Shown: positions 42,519 to 51,838 of the stretch, piece after piece
Layout of the letters: each line of letters starts with the position of its first letter
How positions within the stretch are numbered: position 1 is the first letter of the stretch
Assembly (NCBI GenBank): GCA_020073305.1
Contig: JAIQFK010000033.1
Location: forward strand, 1-64,000
Source of the DNA: Terriglobia bacterium
GTDB taxonomy: Bacteria > Acidobacteriota > Terriglobia > Bryobacterales > Bryobacteraceae
Direction of reading: 5' to 3'
DNA: 64,000 nt
Program-made: the position numbers and the translations under genes
The notes under the pieces: generated by a model
Seen by the model: the letters and a program-made list of their open reading frames with translations, nothing else
Databases searched by the model: none
What the model was told of the DNA's origin: nothing

Positions 42519-44132
42519 ATGCCGGCGTTGCTGATCCTGGCGGTCATTTCCTGGCTCTTCGGGTCCGAAAAAGGCCGTCCTAAAGCAGACGCGTTCCCGA
42601 TCTTCACCGCCCTGGCGGCGAAGCCCCGGCGCTCTTGGCGCCCGCTGTTCTATTCCATCGTCGCGCACGCCGTCGTCATCACCCTGCTGTTCCTGTCCCC
42701 CGATTTGTTCAGCTCCGCGGACGATGATTTCGTAGTCCGCCAAACCGCGCGCCAGCCCCTGGTCATCCGGCTTCCCAATCGCATGGACCTGGTGCGGACG
42801 AATGAACCGCCTGCGCCGCCGGCCGATCAGGAGAAGAACACTACTCGCGTTGCCATTCGGCGGAAGGACCTTCGCAAGTCCACCGAGGAAGCAAAGGCCC
42901 TCGAACCGCCGGCCCTACCCGCCCCCAAGCCTGAAGCCAGCCCGTTTTCGAACATTGCGAAGCTGCCTGAATTGGCAAAAGTCGAGCCCAAAAAATTTGA
43001 ATTGCCGGATATTCCGGTGAAAAACACGGCGACGCAGACCATCCTGCAGGCCGAAATGCCGCCCGCCATACCGGCGCAGATCGACAAAAAGCTTCCCCAG
43101 CTTGTGTTCTGGGACGCCCAGGCCAAACGGCCCGACCGGCCGATCGTACCGGGCAACCGCAAGCTGCGGCTCGAAACTCCACGGCTGGCGTCTACTCCGC
43201 TCCTCGAAGCGCCGAACCTCGCACTGGCCACTTCGGATCTCCGGATGGCCCCATCGCCGGTTCCGCTGCACGCCGCGCTTCCCGTGCCACCCGGGACCAC
43301 CATGCCATTGCGTATGCTGGACCCGGCAGACAGCCCTTCGGGCCCAAGCTCGATCGATCCGTTGACCGGCGAGCCCGTGCAGTTGCTGGCGCTCTCTCCA
43401 AACCCGGCGCCACTCAGCGACGCATTGAAAGGCCTGTTTATTCCCCCGGGCAACCAGTTGGCGCGCTTGCCCGGAGCATCCGCACTCCTCGGTTTCCGGG
43501 GTCCCGGCGGCTCTGGCTCATCCGCCAACGGAGGCGGAGGCGCTGACGGAGCCGGAAACGGCGGCAAATCCGGTGCAGGCGGTTCCGGCGACGGCCTTTT
43601 CGGAATCCTCAACCCGCCCGGGCTGAAAGGTACTCCGCTGAGGATCATTCATCCCAACAACGGTGTCTTCGACATCGTAGTGGTGCAAAACTCGAGTTCC
43701 GAGACGTTCCCCGATGCTGCCGCGGCTTTGTCCGGGAGGCCGATCTACACCGTGTACCTGCAGGTTGGCTCATCCAAAGAATGGGTCTTGCAGTTCTGCG
43801 TTCCCGAAACGGCCGGCCCGATACAGACCGGCGGGCTGGTGAAACTCGGGAAACCCGCTCCGATCGGCGCGCCTTACCCCATGGTCACGGTGCGCCCGCC
43901 CGAAGACTGGCAGCATGGTTCGGAATATCTGCTGGTCCACGGATTCCTGGATGAATCCGGCCGATTCCGCGACCTGAGAATCCTGCCCAGCCACGAACCT
44001 ACGCTGCCCACGACCAGCGCCTTGCTGGACTATCTCGCCTTTTGGGAGTTCCGGCCTGCCGTCCGCGACGGACGCCCGGTGAAGGTGGAAGTCATCCTGG
44101 CGGTGCCTCCCGATCAACTAAGCCAGACGTAA
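42519..44132 (+). CDS. TonB-family energy transducer-like protein
   Basis: A 537-residue protein. One membrane helix (FYSIVAHAVVITLLFLSPDLF, about residues 45-65) is followed by a long Pro/Ala/Lys-rich linker, a Gly/Ser-rich stretch (around 330-355, GSGSSANGGGGADGAGNGGK), and a C-terminal domain with DESGRFRDLRILPSHEP and FWEFRPAVRDGRPVKVEVIL that matches the TonB C-terminal fold. It would pass inner-membrane energy to outer-membrane receptors such as the one at 51.8-55.2 kb. No ExbB/ExbD genes are nearby. It is far longer than classical TonB. Its 3' end overlaps the convergent gene by 41 bases. Confidence 0.78.
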   Translation: MPALLILAVISWLFGSEKGRPKADAFPIFTALAAKPRRSWRPLFYSIVAHAVVITLLFLSPDLFSSADDDFVVRQTARQPLVIRLPNRMDLVRTNEPPAPPADQEKNTTRVAIRRKDLRKSTEEAKALEPPALPAPKPEASPFSNIAKLPELAKVEPKKFELPDIPVKNTATQTILQAEMPPAIPAQIDKKLPQLVFWDAQAKRPDRPIVPGNRKLRLETPRLASTPLLEAPNLALATSDLRMAPSPVPLHAALPVPPGTTMPLRMLDPADSPSGPSSIDPLTGEPVQLLALSPNPAPLSDALKGLFIPPGNQLARLPGASALLGFRGPGGSGSSANGGGGADGAGNGGKSGAGGSGDGLFGILNPPGLKGTPLRIIHPNNGVFDIVVVQNSSSETFPDAAAALSGRPIYTVYLQVGSSKEWVLQFCVPETAGPIQTGGLVKLGKPAPIGAPYPMVTVRPPEDWQHGSEYLLVHGFLDESGRFRDLRILPSHEPTLPTTSALLDYLAFWEFRPAVRDGRPVKVEVILAVPPDQLSQT

Positions 44133-45357
44133 ATCCAGTTACTTTCCCTTCGTGGGTCAGGCGGTTGACGTAAATAAGAAAGATCGCCAGTATCGAAACC
44201 CAGCAAATGAGGCCGAGCCAAGCGTGGCTAACCTGCCACGACCGAAACAGAGCATCGGCCATGTACCAGGGAAACCCGCCGCACCAGTCGTTATAGACGA
44301 GGATCACGAAAACACTGCTCGCCGCGTAGAACAACAAAGTGGGCCAGACTCCAAGAACTAACACCCAGGGAACCAGCCAAGCCAGGTACTGCATCGAGAA
44401 TCCCGGCGTCAGGAACAAGAACAGAAACGCGATGGCGCCGCATTGCACGAACAGTGGAGGCTTGTTTGCCCGGAAGTTCATAGCGGCCGAAAAACAAACA
44501 ATCGCGGCCAGCGCGACGAATTTCCCTCCGGCAACATATTGACGGGCAAGCCAGCCCCAATTCTCGTTATCCCGCAGGATCACGGCAAACAAGGAAAAGC
44601 CCCACAACCCAAACCTGCCGCTGTAGCCGAGCATGGTCCTGGCGATTAGTACTGGGTCCCGAATTAAATATGGTAGCGACCCGAGCCCGAAGACCGCGGC
44701 CACCGACGCGGCATACCGCAGCCGGTCGCGCATACTCGGCAGGTATAACAGAACGGCGGGAATGAAGATCACCGGCACCAGTTTGATATTGAGAGCCATT
44801 CCCATGGCGGCGCCGGCGGCCCAAGTCGAACGCCGGGCCTCCAGAAAATAGATCGAAAGCAAAACGAACGCGATCATCGCCGGATCCGTGTTGCCGTGGA
44901 AGCCGGCAATCACCACCGAGACGGGGCACAGTGCCAGGGCCACCAATCCGAAGCTGGCGCCCTTCTGGCGCGGCAGACCCTGCAAGAGCCTGGCAATAAG
45001 CAGCAGGCTGAATACGTCTGCAACAGAACTGGTGAACCGCAGCCAGAACCGGAGAGGGAGCCCGGATAGTCTGGCGAGCAGACCCCACGTCCGCAGGGCG
45101 GTCAGCATGAATGGCGGATGGATGAACGGTTGATTCTCCCTCCGGGTACCGTCCGCCGATACGTATGAAATTCCTTCGCGATAGAGTGCGGCAGCGCCCT
45201 GCCTTTCGAATTTCGCCAGATCGCGTTCCCATGTCGTGACATCATTGGTCCCGTAGGTGGTAAGGGCAATCGTGGTTTTCAGCGCCAGCGCGAACGCGGC
45301 GGCAGCAATCAGCATCCACGAATGCCATCTCAGGCCTCGAATTACGCGGGCGTTCAT
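44092..45357 (-). CDS. GT-C-type membrane glycosyltransferase-like protein
   Basis: A 421-residue protein with about 10 membrane helices. The first periplasmic loop has TTWERDLAKFERQG and NQPFIHPPFMLTALR, and later ALNIKLVPVIFIPAVLLYLPS and GFSMQYLAWLVPWVLVLG, features of GT87/DUF2029-like mannosyltransferases that use polyprenyl-phosphate sugars. The precise reaction is unknown. ATG at 45357 is good for length, ribosome site weak. The last 41 bases overlap the TonB-like gene on the opposite strand. Confidence 0.75.
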   Translation of the reverse strand: MNARVIRGLRWHSWMLIAAAAFALALKTTIALTTYGTNDVTTWERDLAKFERQGAAALYREGISYVSADGTRRENQPFIHPPFMLTALRTWGLLARLSGLPLRFWLRFTSSVADVFSLLLIARLLQGLPRQKGASFGLVALALCPVSVVIAGFHGNTDPAMIAFVLLSIYFLEARRSTWAAGAAMGMALNIKLVPVIFIPAVLLYLPSMRDRLRYAASVAAVFGLGSLPYLIRDPVLIARTMLGYSGRFGLWGFSLFAVILRDNENWGWLARQYVAGGKFVALAAIVCFSAAMNFRANKPPLFVQCGAIAFLFLFLTPGFSMQYLAWLVPWVLVLGVWPTLLFYAASSVFVILVYNDWCGGFPWYMADALFRSWQVSHAWLGLICWVSILAIFLIYVNRLTHEGKVTGFTSGLVDREAPPG

Positions 45358-45641
45358 CGTGGGTATGATAACAGGGGCGGAAGGGGGCGCATTGATCAGG
45401 CTATGGCCAAATAAATGCGCAGTAACTCACCGGGTAATTTCCCATGTTATTTCGTAAACACAGCGGTCCCTGGCCACGGCCCTGATCTTGCGATTAGCCT
45501 CTTCGCATCAGCCGCCTATTAACGCCGGTTAGGTAATCTCTGCTACCCTTTTTTGCTATTGCATTTCCTCACAGCGATGTTACATTTACAGGGTAATTTT
45601 ATCTTGAAAAGGTTGATGATTTTAGGCAGTTTCGGCGTTAT

Positions 45642-45983
45642 ATGACTGGGATATTACGGACGGCAATTTCGCTCGCGGCCGGCGTGCTGACCCTGCTGCT
45701 GGTGCCCGAACTGGCCGCGCCCGTTTCCGCTGCCGGCCCCGCCGAAACCTATTTGCTTGAACAGTTTATGCGTCCTGCCGGCCATGCCGGCGGCCACGAC
45801 CTCGATTCCTCAGATGGGCTACTCTACGCCCAAATTACCCGAAGATACGGCACAATCCACAGCCGTCCCGCCACAAACCCTGCCACACCACCGGCGCCAC
45901 TAGCTTTATCTGTGGCGCCGACCTATCCTTCCGAGGGCTTGCGAGCGTCCGGGAATATGCCAGGAATCCAGATGCGCGGCTAG
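45642..45983 (+). CDS. Small exported protein of unknown function
   Basis: A 113-residue protein with a signal peptide (LRTAISLAAGVLTLLLVPELAAPVSAAG). The mature part is polar and Pro/Ala-rich with no known domain. The upstream 280 bases are AT-rich and without a gene, and a perfect terminator follows 28 bases after the stop, which supports a real plus-strand transcript. The ribosome site is weak, so the transcript could instead be a small RNA that only looks coding. Confidence 0.5.
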   Translation: MTGILRTAISLAAGVLTLLLVPELAAPVSAAGPAETYLLEQFMRPAGHAGGHDLDSSDGLLYAQITRRYGTIHSRPATNPATPPAPLALSVAPTYPSEGLRASGNMPGIQMRG

Positions 45984-46011
45984 CTGAAATTTCTGAGTCA
46001 GACACCTCCTT

Positions 46012-46045
46012 GGCGCCGGTAGCCGTACCGGCGCCGTTTTTTTTT
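46012..46045 (+). terminator. Strong Rho-independent terminator
   Basis: GGCGCCGGTA (46012-46021) pairs perfectly with TACCGGCGCC (46026-46035) around GCCG, followed by G and nine T (46037-46045). It is oriented for plus-strand transcripts and ends the small exported-protein gene. Confidence 0.92.
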
Positions 46046-46050
46046 GATTT

Positions 46051-47016
46051 TCATGCTGAAACGGTCTTCAGCAGCCGCTGCAGGTTTTCCGACAGGACCT
46101 TCCGTTTCTGCTCTTCGGTCAGAAACGAGTTCCGGATGCGGGCTATCACGGTGCTCGGGTCGTTAATCGAAAAATCCGAGCCAAACAAAACGCGATCCGC
46201 GCCGATCTTCCCCACCGCGTATTCCAGCATGCCCATGCGATCGTGCCCGTATCCCGACGTATCCAGGTAGCAGTTGGGATGCTGCGCCACCAGGTCAATG
46301 CGTTTGAAAATATGGTCGTACTCGTGGCCGTCGCCGAAATGGGGAAAGACGATGGTCGCCTGGGGGAACTGGCGGATGATGTACTCCATCTCTTCGAGTT
46401 CGGTGTGGACGTCGAGCACCATGTTCATCTTCACGGTCTCGGCCACCAGCAGCTCGAATTCTTTGATGGTGTACGCAAACGGCGCCATATAGTTGCACAG
46501 TTCGCCCACCCAAACGAAGCCTAACTGCTTGTGGCAATCTTCAATTTCGCGCAAGGCTTCATCGATGAACAGCGGATTCACCACCGCGGCGCCCAGAAAC
46601 CGGCCTTTGTATTTCTCGACATAGCGCGCCACTTCGCGGTTGCCGGCGATGAATTCAGCCGGCGTCTTGGCTTCCTGACAGCGCACCGAATTGATGATGC
46701 CGCGCTGCACTCCGGTGCGATCCAGATAGCTGACGAATTCCTCGAACGTCCGGGTCACCGGATGCCACTGCCAGACCTGGCCGGATGCAGACGGGCAGTG
46801 CAAATGGGCGTCGAAGGCCGCATACCGCGCCTCGTTCCTAGAATGCGGCTCGGCCGTAGAAGCACGCACCGGACTCGGCGCAGCGGGATGTGCCGGCTCG
46901 GGCTTCTGCGCGCCTTTAACGAAACGGCTGACCGGCGCAAACGCGCCGAAAAACGTAAAGGACCTCTTGAGAAACTGGCGACGCCAAGCATGGGGATGGC
47001 CGTGGGTGTCACTCAT
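46051..47016 (-). CDS. Amidohydrolase-2 family metal-dependent hydrolase
   Basis: A 321-residue TIM-barrel hydrolase. The N-terminus WRRQFLKRSFTFFGAF resembles a twin-arginine signal, followed by a Pro/Ala linker. Metal-site motifs are AAFDAHLHCPS, VLDVHTELEE, VFPHFGDGHEYD and LFGSDFSIND, as in amidohydrolase-related decarboxylases and hydrolases. The substrate is unknown. It lies 47 bases after the Hcp-like gene on the same strand and could be co-transcribed with it. A strong plus-strand terminator faces its 3' end. Confidence 0.88.
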   Translation of the reverse strand: MSDTHGHPHAWRRQFLKRSFTFFGAFAPVSRFVKGAQKPEPAHPAAPSPVRASTAEPHSRNEARYAAFDAHLHCPSASGQVWQWHPVTRTFEEFVSYLDRTGVQRGIINSVRCQEAKTPAEFIAGNREVARYVEKYKGRFLGAAVVNPLFIDEALREIEDCHKQLGFVWVGELCNYMAPFAYTIKEFELLVAETVKMNMVLDVHTELEEMEYIIRQFPQATIVFPHFGDGHEYDHIFKRIDLVAQHPNCYLDTSGYGHDRMGMLEYAVGKIGADRVLFGSDFSINDPSTVIARIRNSFLTEEQKRKVLSENLQRLLKTVSA

Positions 47017-47063
47017 GGCACGCCAGTCTATCGCAGTTTTGCGGATCAGGAAGGGGATGAAGC

Positions 47064-47420
47064 TCAGGGCGAGACGTTGTAACTGTAGCTTATCCGGCTG
47101 AAGCTCAGATCCAATTGTTCATCGCCGCCGCTAGAGCGAAACGCAGCGACCACCACGCTAGTCAGTTGGTACGTCAGGTATGGAGCGGAGGAACCATCGT
47201 CCTTCAGGAATGTAACGGTCGCCGAATCGAACAATGTCCCCTGTGCGCAGGCCATCGTTAATGCGCTCGAGCATGAGTCCGGGCTTTTCCCAATGTAAAT
47301 ATCAGAGACGGTGGCGCCGGTAGCCGTTGGGGCCGCCGCTCCTCCCGCATATTGCGTGGACAACGCAACTCCATTTACGTCAAACGGGCCGATGTTTCCA
47401 ATCTGTGCACTCATGGACAT
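47064..47420 (-). CDS. Short Hcp-family-like protein, orphan
   Basis: A 118-residue protein resembling the second half of Hcp, the tube protein of type VI secretion: ATVTFLKDDGSSAPYLTYQLTSVVVAAF followed by DEQLDLSFSRISYSYNVSP fits the closing strands of the Hcp barrel. The N-terminal half is shorter than in true Hcp (about 160 residues). A perfect GGAGG lies 8 bases before the ATG, so expression is likely strong. No signal peptide and no other type VI gene are present. It may be a stand-alone ring protein or a secreted Hcp-like effector; this remains inference. Confidence 0.65.
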   Translation of the reverse strand: MSMSAQIGNIGPFDVNGVALSTQYAGGAAAPTATGATVSDIYIGKSPDSCSSALTMACAQGTLFDSATVTFLKDDGSSAPYLTYQLTSVVVAAFRSSGGDEQLDLSFSRISYSYNVSP

Positions 47421-47534
47421 AAGCTCTTCCTCCCCGCCGCGACGGCACGCCGCCGCCGGTTCCGATTTAAACCAGCCTGTAAATGCTACCGGGATTTCCC
47501 ATAACCGTCAACTCGGTTGCCGGATCGGACCTTG

Positions 47535-48737
47535 TCAACTCCTGGCGGCCGATGACCGCAGAATCCCCATGCGCTTGCCTACTCGCGTGAAGATATCCAG
47601 TGCGCGGTCTAGCTGCGGGCGGGTGTGCGTCGCGGTCACAATGGTGCGGACCCGGGCTCTTCCTTCGGGTACAGTCGGGAAGCCGATGCCCGTGGCCAGC
47701 ACGCCTTCTTCGAACAGCGCCGCGGAAAGCTGGTGGGCGGTCTTGGCCTCACCAACGATGACCGGCGTAATTGGCGTTTCACTCACGCCGGTGTCGAATC
47801 CCGCGGCAGTGAGGCCTTGCTTGAAGTACTTCGTGTTATTCCAAAGATTCTGAATTCGCTCCGGCTCCTGCTCGAGCACGTCGAACGCCGCCATGCACGC
47901 CGCGGCTACGCCCGGCGGATGCGAGGTCGAAAAGAGGAACGGCCGCGCGCGATGATACAGGAATTCGATCAGGTCGCGGCTGCCGCACACGTACCCGCCG
48001 AGCACGCCGATGGCTTTCGAAAGCGTTCCGACCTGGATCTGCACGCGCCCGTGCAGATCGAAGTGGTCCACCGTACCGCGCCCGCTGCGTCCCAGAACTC
48101 CGGAAGCGTGGGCGTCATCTACCATCATGACGGCGCCGTAAGTTTCCGCAATCTTCGCGAGGCCGGGCAGCGCACCAATGTCGCCGTCCATGGAGAAAAC
48201 ACCGTCAGTGATCAACAGCTTATGGCCGGGAACCGAAGCCAGCCCTTGAAGGATTCGCTCGGCGGCGGCGACGTCCTTGTGCGGGAAAACGTGGATCTTG
48301 GCTTTAGATAAACGGCAGCCGTCGATGATGCTGGCGTGGTTCAGTTCGTCGGAAACGATGTGATCCTCGGGCCCCAGGATGGCGGAGACCGTTCCTGCGT
48401 TTGCGGCAAATCCCGATTGGAAGACCACACAGGCTTCGGAGTGCTTGAACCGCGCGATGCGCTCTTCAAGCTGCATGTGCAGGCTCATTGTGCCGGAGAT
48501 GGTCCGCACCGCGCCCGAACCCACGCCGTATTTGCGCGTGGCCTCGAGCGCCGCTTCCATCAATTTCGGATGCGTGGTGAGACCGAGGTAGTTATTGGAC
48601 GCGAGGTTAATGACCTCGTGCCCGTCGAAGCGGGATTCGGCCGCGCTGGCCGATTCGAGCACCCGCAAGCGTTGATACGTGCCCGCTCGCCGCCACGCCT
48701 CCAGTTGCGCGCTGAGATAAGACAGCGGATCGCTCAT
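47535..48737 (-). CDS. kbl: Glycine C-acetyltransferase / 8-amino-7-oxononanoate synthase family enzyme
   Basis: A 400-residue alpha-oxoamine synthase. Motifs are [48 protein letters not shown] and the PLP-binding K241 in VGTLSKAIG. The best reading is 2-amino-3-ketobutyrate CoA ligase (threonine breakdown to glycine and acetyl-CoA), but BioF is closely related and neither tdh nor bio genes are adjacent. It follows the Gfo/Idh gene by 18 bases on the same strand, so they probably share a transcript. Confidence 0.8.
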   Translation of the reverse strand: MSDPLSYLSAQLEAWRRAGTYQRLRVLESASAAESRFDGHEVINLASNNYLGLTTHPKLMEAALEATRKYGVGSGAVRTISGTMSLHMQLEERIARFKHSEACVVFQSGFAANAGTVSAILGPEDHIVSDELNHASIIDGCRLSKAKIHVFPHKDVAAAERILQGLASVPGHKLLITDGVFSMDGDIGALPGLAKIAETYGAVMMVDDAHASGVLGRSGRGTVDHFDLHGRVQIQVGTLSKAIGVLGGYVCGSRDLIEFLYHRARPFLFSTSHPPGVAAACMAAFDVLEQEPERIQNLWNNTKYFKQGLTAAGFDTGVSETPITPVIVGEAKTAHQLSAALFEEGVLATGIGFPTVPEGRARVRTIVTATHTRPQLDRALDIFTRVGKRMGILRSSAARS

Positions 48738-48755
48738 GCCCGGCGGCCTTGGCGT

Positions 48756-50060
<1,305 letters not shown>

Positions 50061-50090
50061 CTTGTTTTAGCCCTAACAGGTCCGATTCTA

Positions 50091-50543
50091 TCACCACAGG
50101 CCGGCAATAGCGGACGCACAGCGCTCCCCGAAATCGCGGTCCTCATCGGTGAACGCATCCACACGCTCGCTTTCGACGTCGATCACGGCCACAACGCCCC
50201 GGCCCGCGGGCCCGAACACCGGTACGACCATCTCCGATCGCGTGCTGCCAAATGTCGTCAGGTATCGCGGATCGCGAGTCACGTCCCCAGCGATCACCGT
50301 GTTCCGCGAGGCCACCGCCGCGCCACAAAGGCCCTGTGCCACGGGAAACCGCGGATGCGCGGGCACGCCGGCTCCGCTCCACCCGAGTATCGCGATCTCC
50401 CCGCCATTTACTTCATAAATGCCCACCCAGCGATAATTGCCACTGCGCCGGATATGATCCGCGATACGTTCCGCCTTGGCCGGAGAGGCCGCGTCGCTGA
50501 GTAGCACTTCGCGGATCTCATCGAGCGGCGCCCGCTTGCTCAT
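50091..50543 (-). CDS. GAF-domain protein, related to free methionine-(R)-sulfoxide reductase
   Basis: A 150-residue single GAF domain. ATG at 50543 is chosen because GGAG lies 6 bases before it; a TTG at 50555 is the other option. The order NYRWVGIYEV, FPVAQGLCGAAVASRNTVIAGDVTRDPRY, RSEMVVPVFGPAGRGVVAVIDVESE and AFTDEDRDF parallels fRMsr (MsrC). One Cys (GLCG) is kept, but the resolving Cys expected near RYLTTFGSTRSE is missing, so sulfoxide reduction is doubtful and a small-molecule-binding role is possible. Same-strand neighbour of the Gfo/Idh gene. Confidence 0.8.
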   Translation of the reverse strand: MSKRAPLDEIREVLLSDAASPAKAERIADHIRRSGNYRWVGIYEVNGGEIAILGWSGAGVPAHPRFPVAQGLCGAAVASRNTVIAGDVTRDPRYLTTFGSTRSEMVVPVFGPAGRGVVAVIDVESERVDAFTDEDRDFGERCASAIAGLW

Positions 50544-50575
50544 TCCGTGCTCCAAACCTGATACATTGCTAAGAG

Positions 50576-51631
50576 ATGACCGCAGTTTACCGCCGATGGA
50601 TGCACGGATGGGAGGAGCGCCTTTGTTCGCGCGCGACCGACCGCGTCGTGCGTCCCTTCGAGTGGGGTCTCGAGTGGACGCGCCAGTGGCCCACTAACGG
50701 CTTCCAGCAACGCAACGGCCATGACGAGGAAACCTGGCTCCGCGTCCTCAACCAGCGCGCCGTCGCGCACAGCGAGGAGTTCTTTGGCTACCAGACCCCT
50801 TCAGACTTTACGCTGACCGGCAACATGCTGAGCTTCACCTCCGCGGTTCCGACCCCTTACGCCGGGAACAACACCGTTCGGGCGCAGTGGTTCCCCGCAA
50901 AACATACGGTTTTTGAGCCCAAGCCCGGGAAGAAGGCGGTCATCGTACTTCCGCATTGGAACGCGAAGGCTGATCAACACGTGGCGCTTTGCCGCGGCAT
51001 CAGCTTTCTGGGAATTTCCGTCCTGCGCTTGAGCCTGCCTTATCACGATGACCGCATGCCGCCTGAGACGAAACGCGCCGATTACGCGGTCTCTTCGAAT
51101 GTGGCGCGAACCATCGACGCGGCTCGCCAGGCCGTCATTGACGTGCGCTCGTGTCTCGACTGGTTCCAGCAGCAGGGCTATGAAAAACTGGGCATCGTCG
51201 GAACCAGTCTCGGCTCCTGTTACGCGTTTCTCGCCAGCGCGCATGACGACCGCCTGGCCGTGAACGTCTTCAACCATTGCTCCACGCAGTTCGCCGACGT
51301 GGTCTGGACCGGCTTATCCACCCAGCACATCCGCCAGAGTATGGAGCCTGCCATCGGTCTCGACTCACTGCGCGAAGTGTGGGCGGCCGTCAGCCCCGCG
51401 CACTACATTCACAGGTTCGCCGCGAAACCGAAGAAGTCCCTGCTCATCTACGGCGCTTATGACACCACCTTCCTGCCCCAGTTCGCGAAGGAAGTGGTGG
51501 CGGGCTTCCGCGAACTCTCCCTCGATCACGCCGTAGCCAAGCTGCCCTGCGGCCATTACACGATGGGCGAAGCTCCGTTCAAGTTTCTGGACGGCTACCA
51601 CATCTGCTCCTTCCTGAAGCGCGAACTGTAA
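50576..51631 (+). CDS. Alpha/beta hydrolase (ABHD18-like)
   Basis: A 351-residue hydrolase. The nucleophile elbow is GIVGTSLGSCYAFLAS, the acid lies in LLIYGAYDTTFLPQF, and the base His in LPCGHYTMGEAPFKFLDGY, giving a full catalytic triad. KKAVIVLPHWNAKADQHVALCRGIS forms the first strands and oxyanion region. The order resembles the ABHD18/DUF2048 group. No signal peptide, so probably cytoplasmic. The substrate is unknown. It is divergent from the GAF gene over 32 bases. Confidence 0.85.
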   Translation: MTAVYRRWMHGWEERLCSRATDRVVRPFEWGLEWTRQWPTNGFQQRNGHDEETWLRVLNQRAVAHSEEFFGYQTPSDFTLTGNMLSFTSAVPTPYAGNNTVRAQWFPAKHTVFEPKPGKKAVIVLPHWNAKADQHVALCRGISFLGISVLRLSLPYHDDRMPPETKRADYAVSSNVARTIDAARQAVIDVRSCLDWFQQQGYEKLGIVGTSLGSCYAFLASAHDDRLAVNVFNHCSTQFADVVWTGLSTQHIRQSMEPAIGLDSLREVWAAVSPAHYIHRFAAKPKKSLLIYGAYDTTFLPQFAKEVVAGFRELSLDHAVAKLPCGHYTMGEAPFKFLDGYHICSFLKREL

Positions 51632-51838
51632 CAATTCCACCCGCCGCGACGCTCGCACGCCATTGATTCCGTAACATTTGTATTCCCAGCAGTACGCGAA
51701 ATGGGATATCATCTCTGGATTCTGGGATAGTAGATGTCTACTATGACGACTGAACACCGTAAGTCATTTCATTTCAGCCGCGAACTCCCACCCAAACGTG
51801 GTATTGGATTTGCTTCGGGACAACACGCTCGTTAGACC

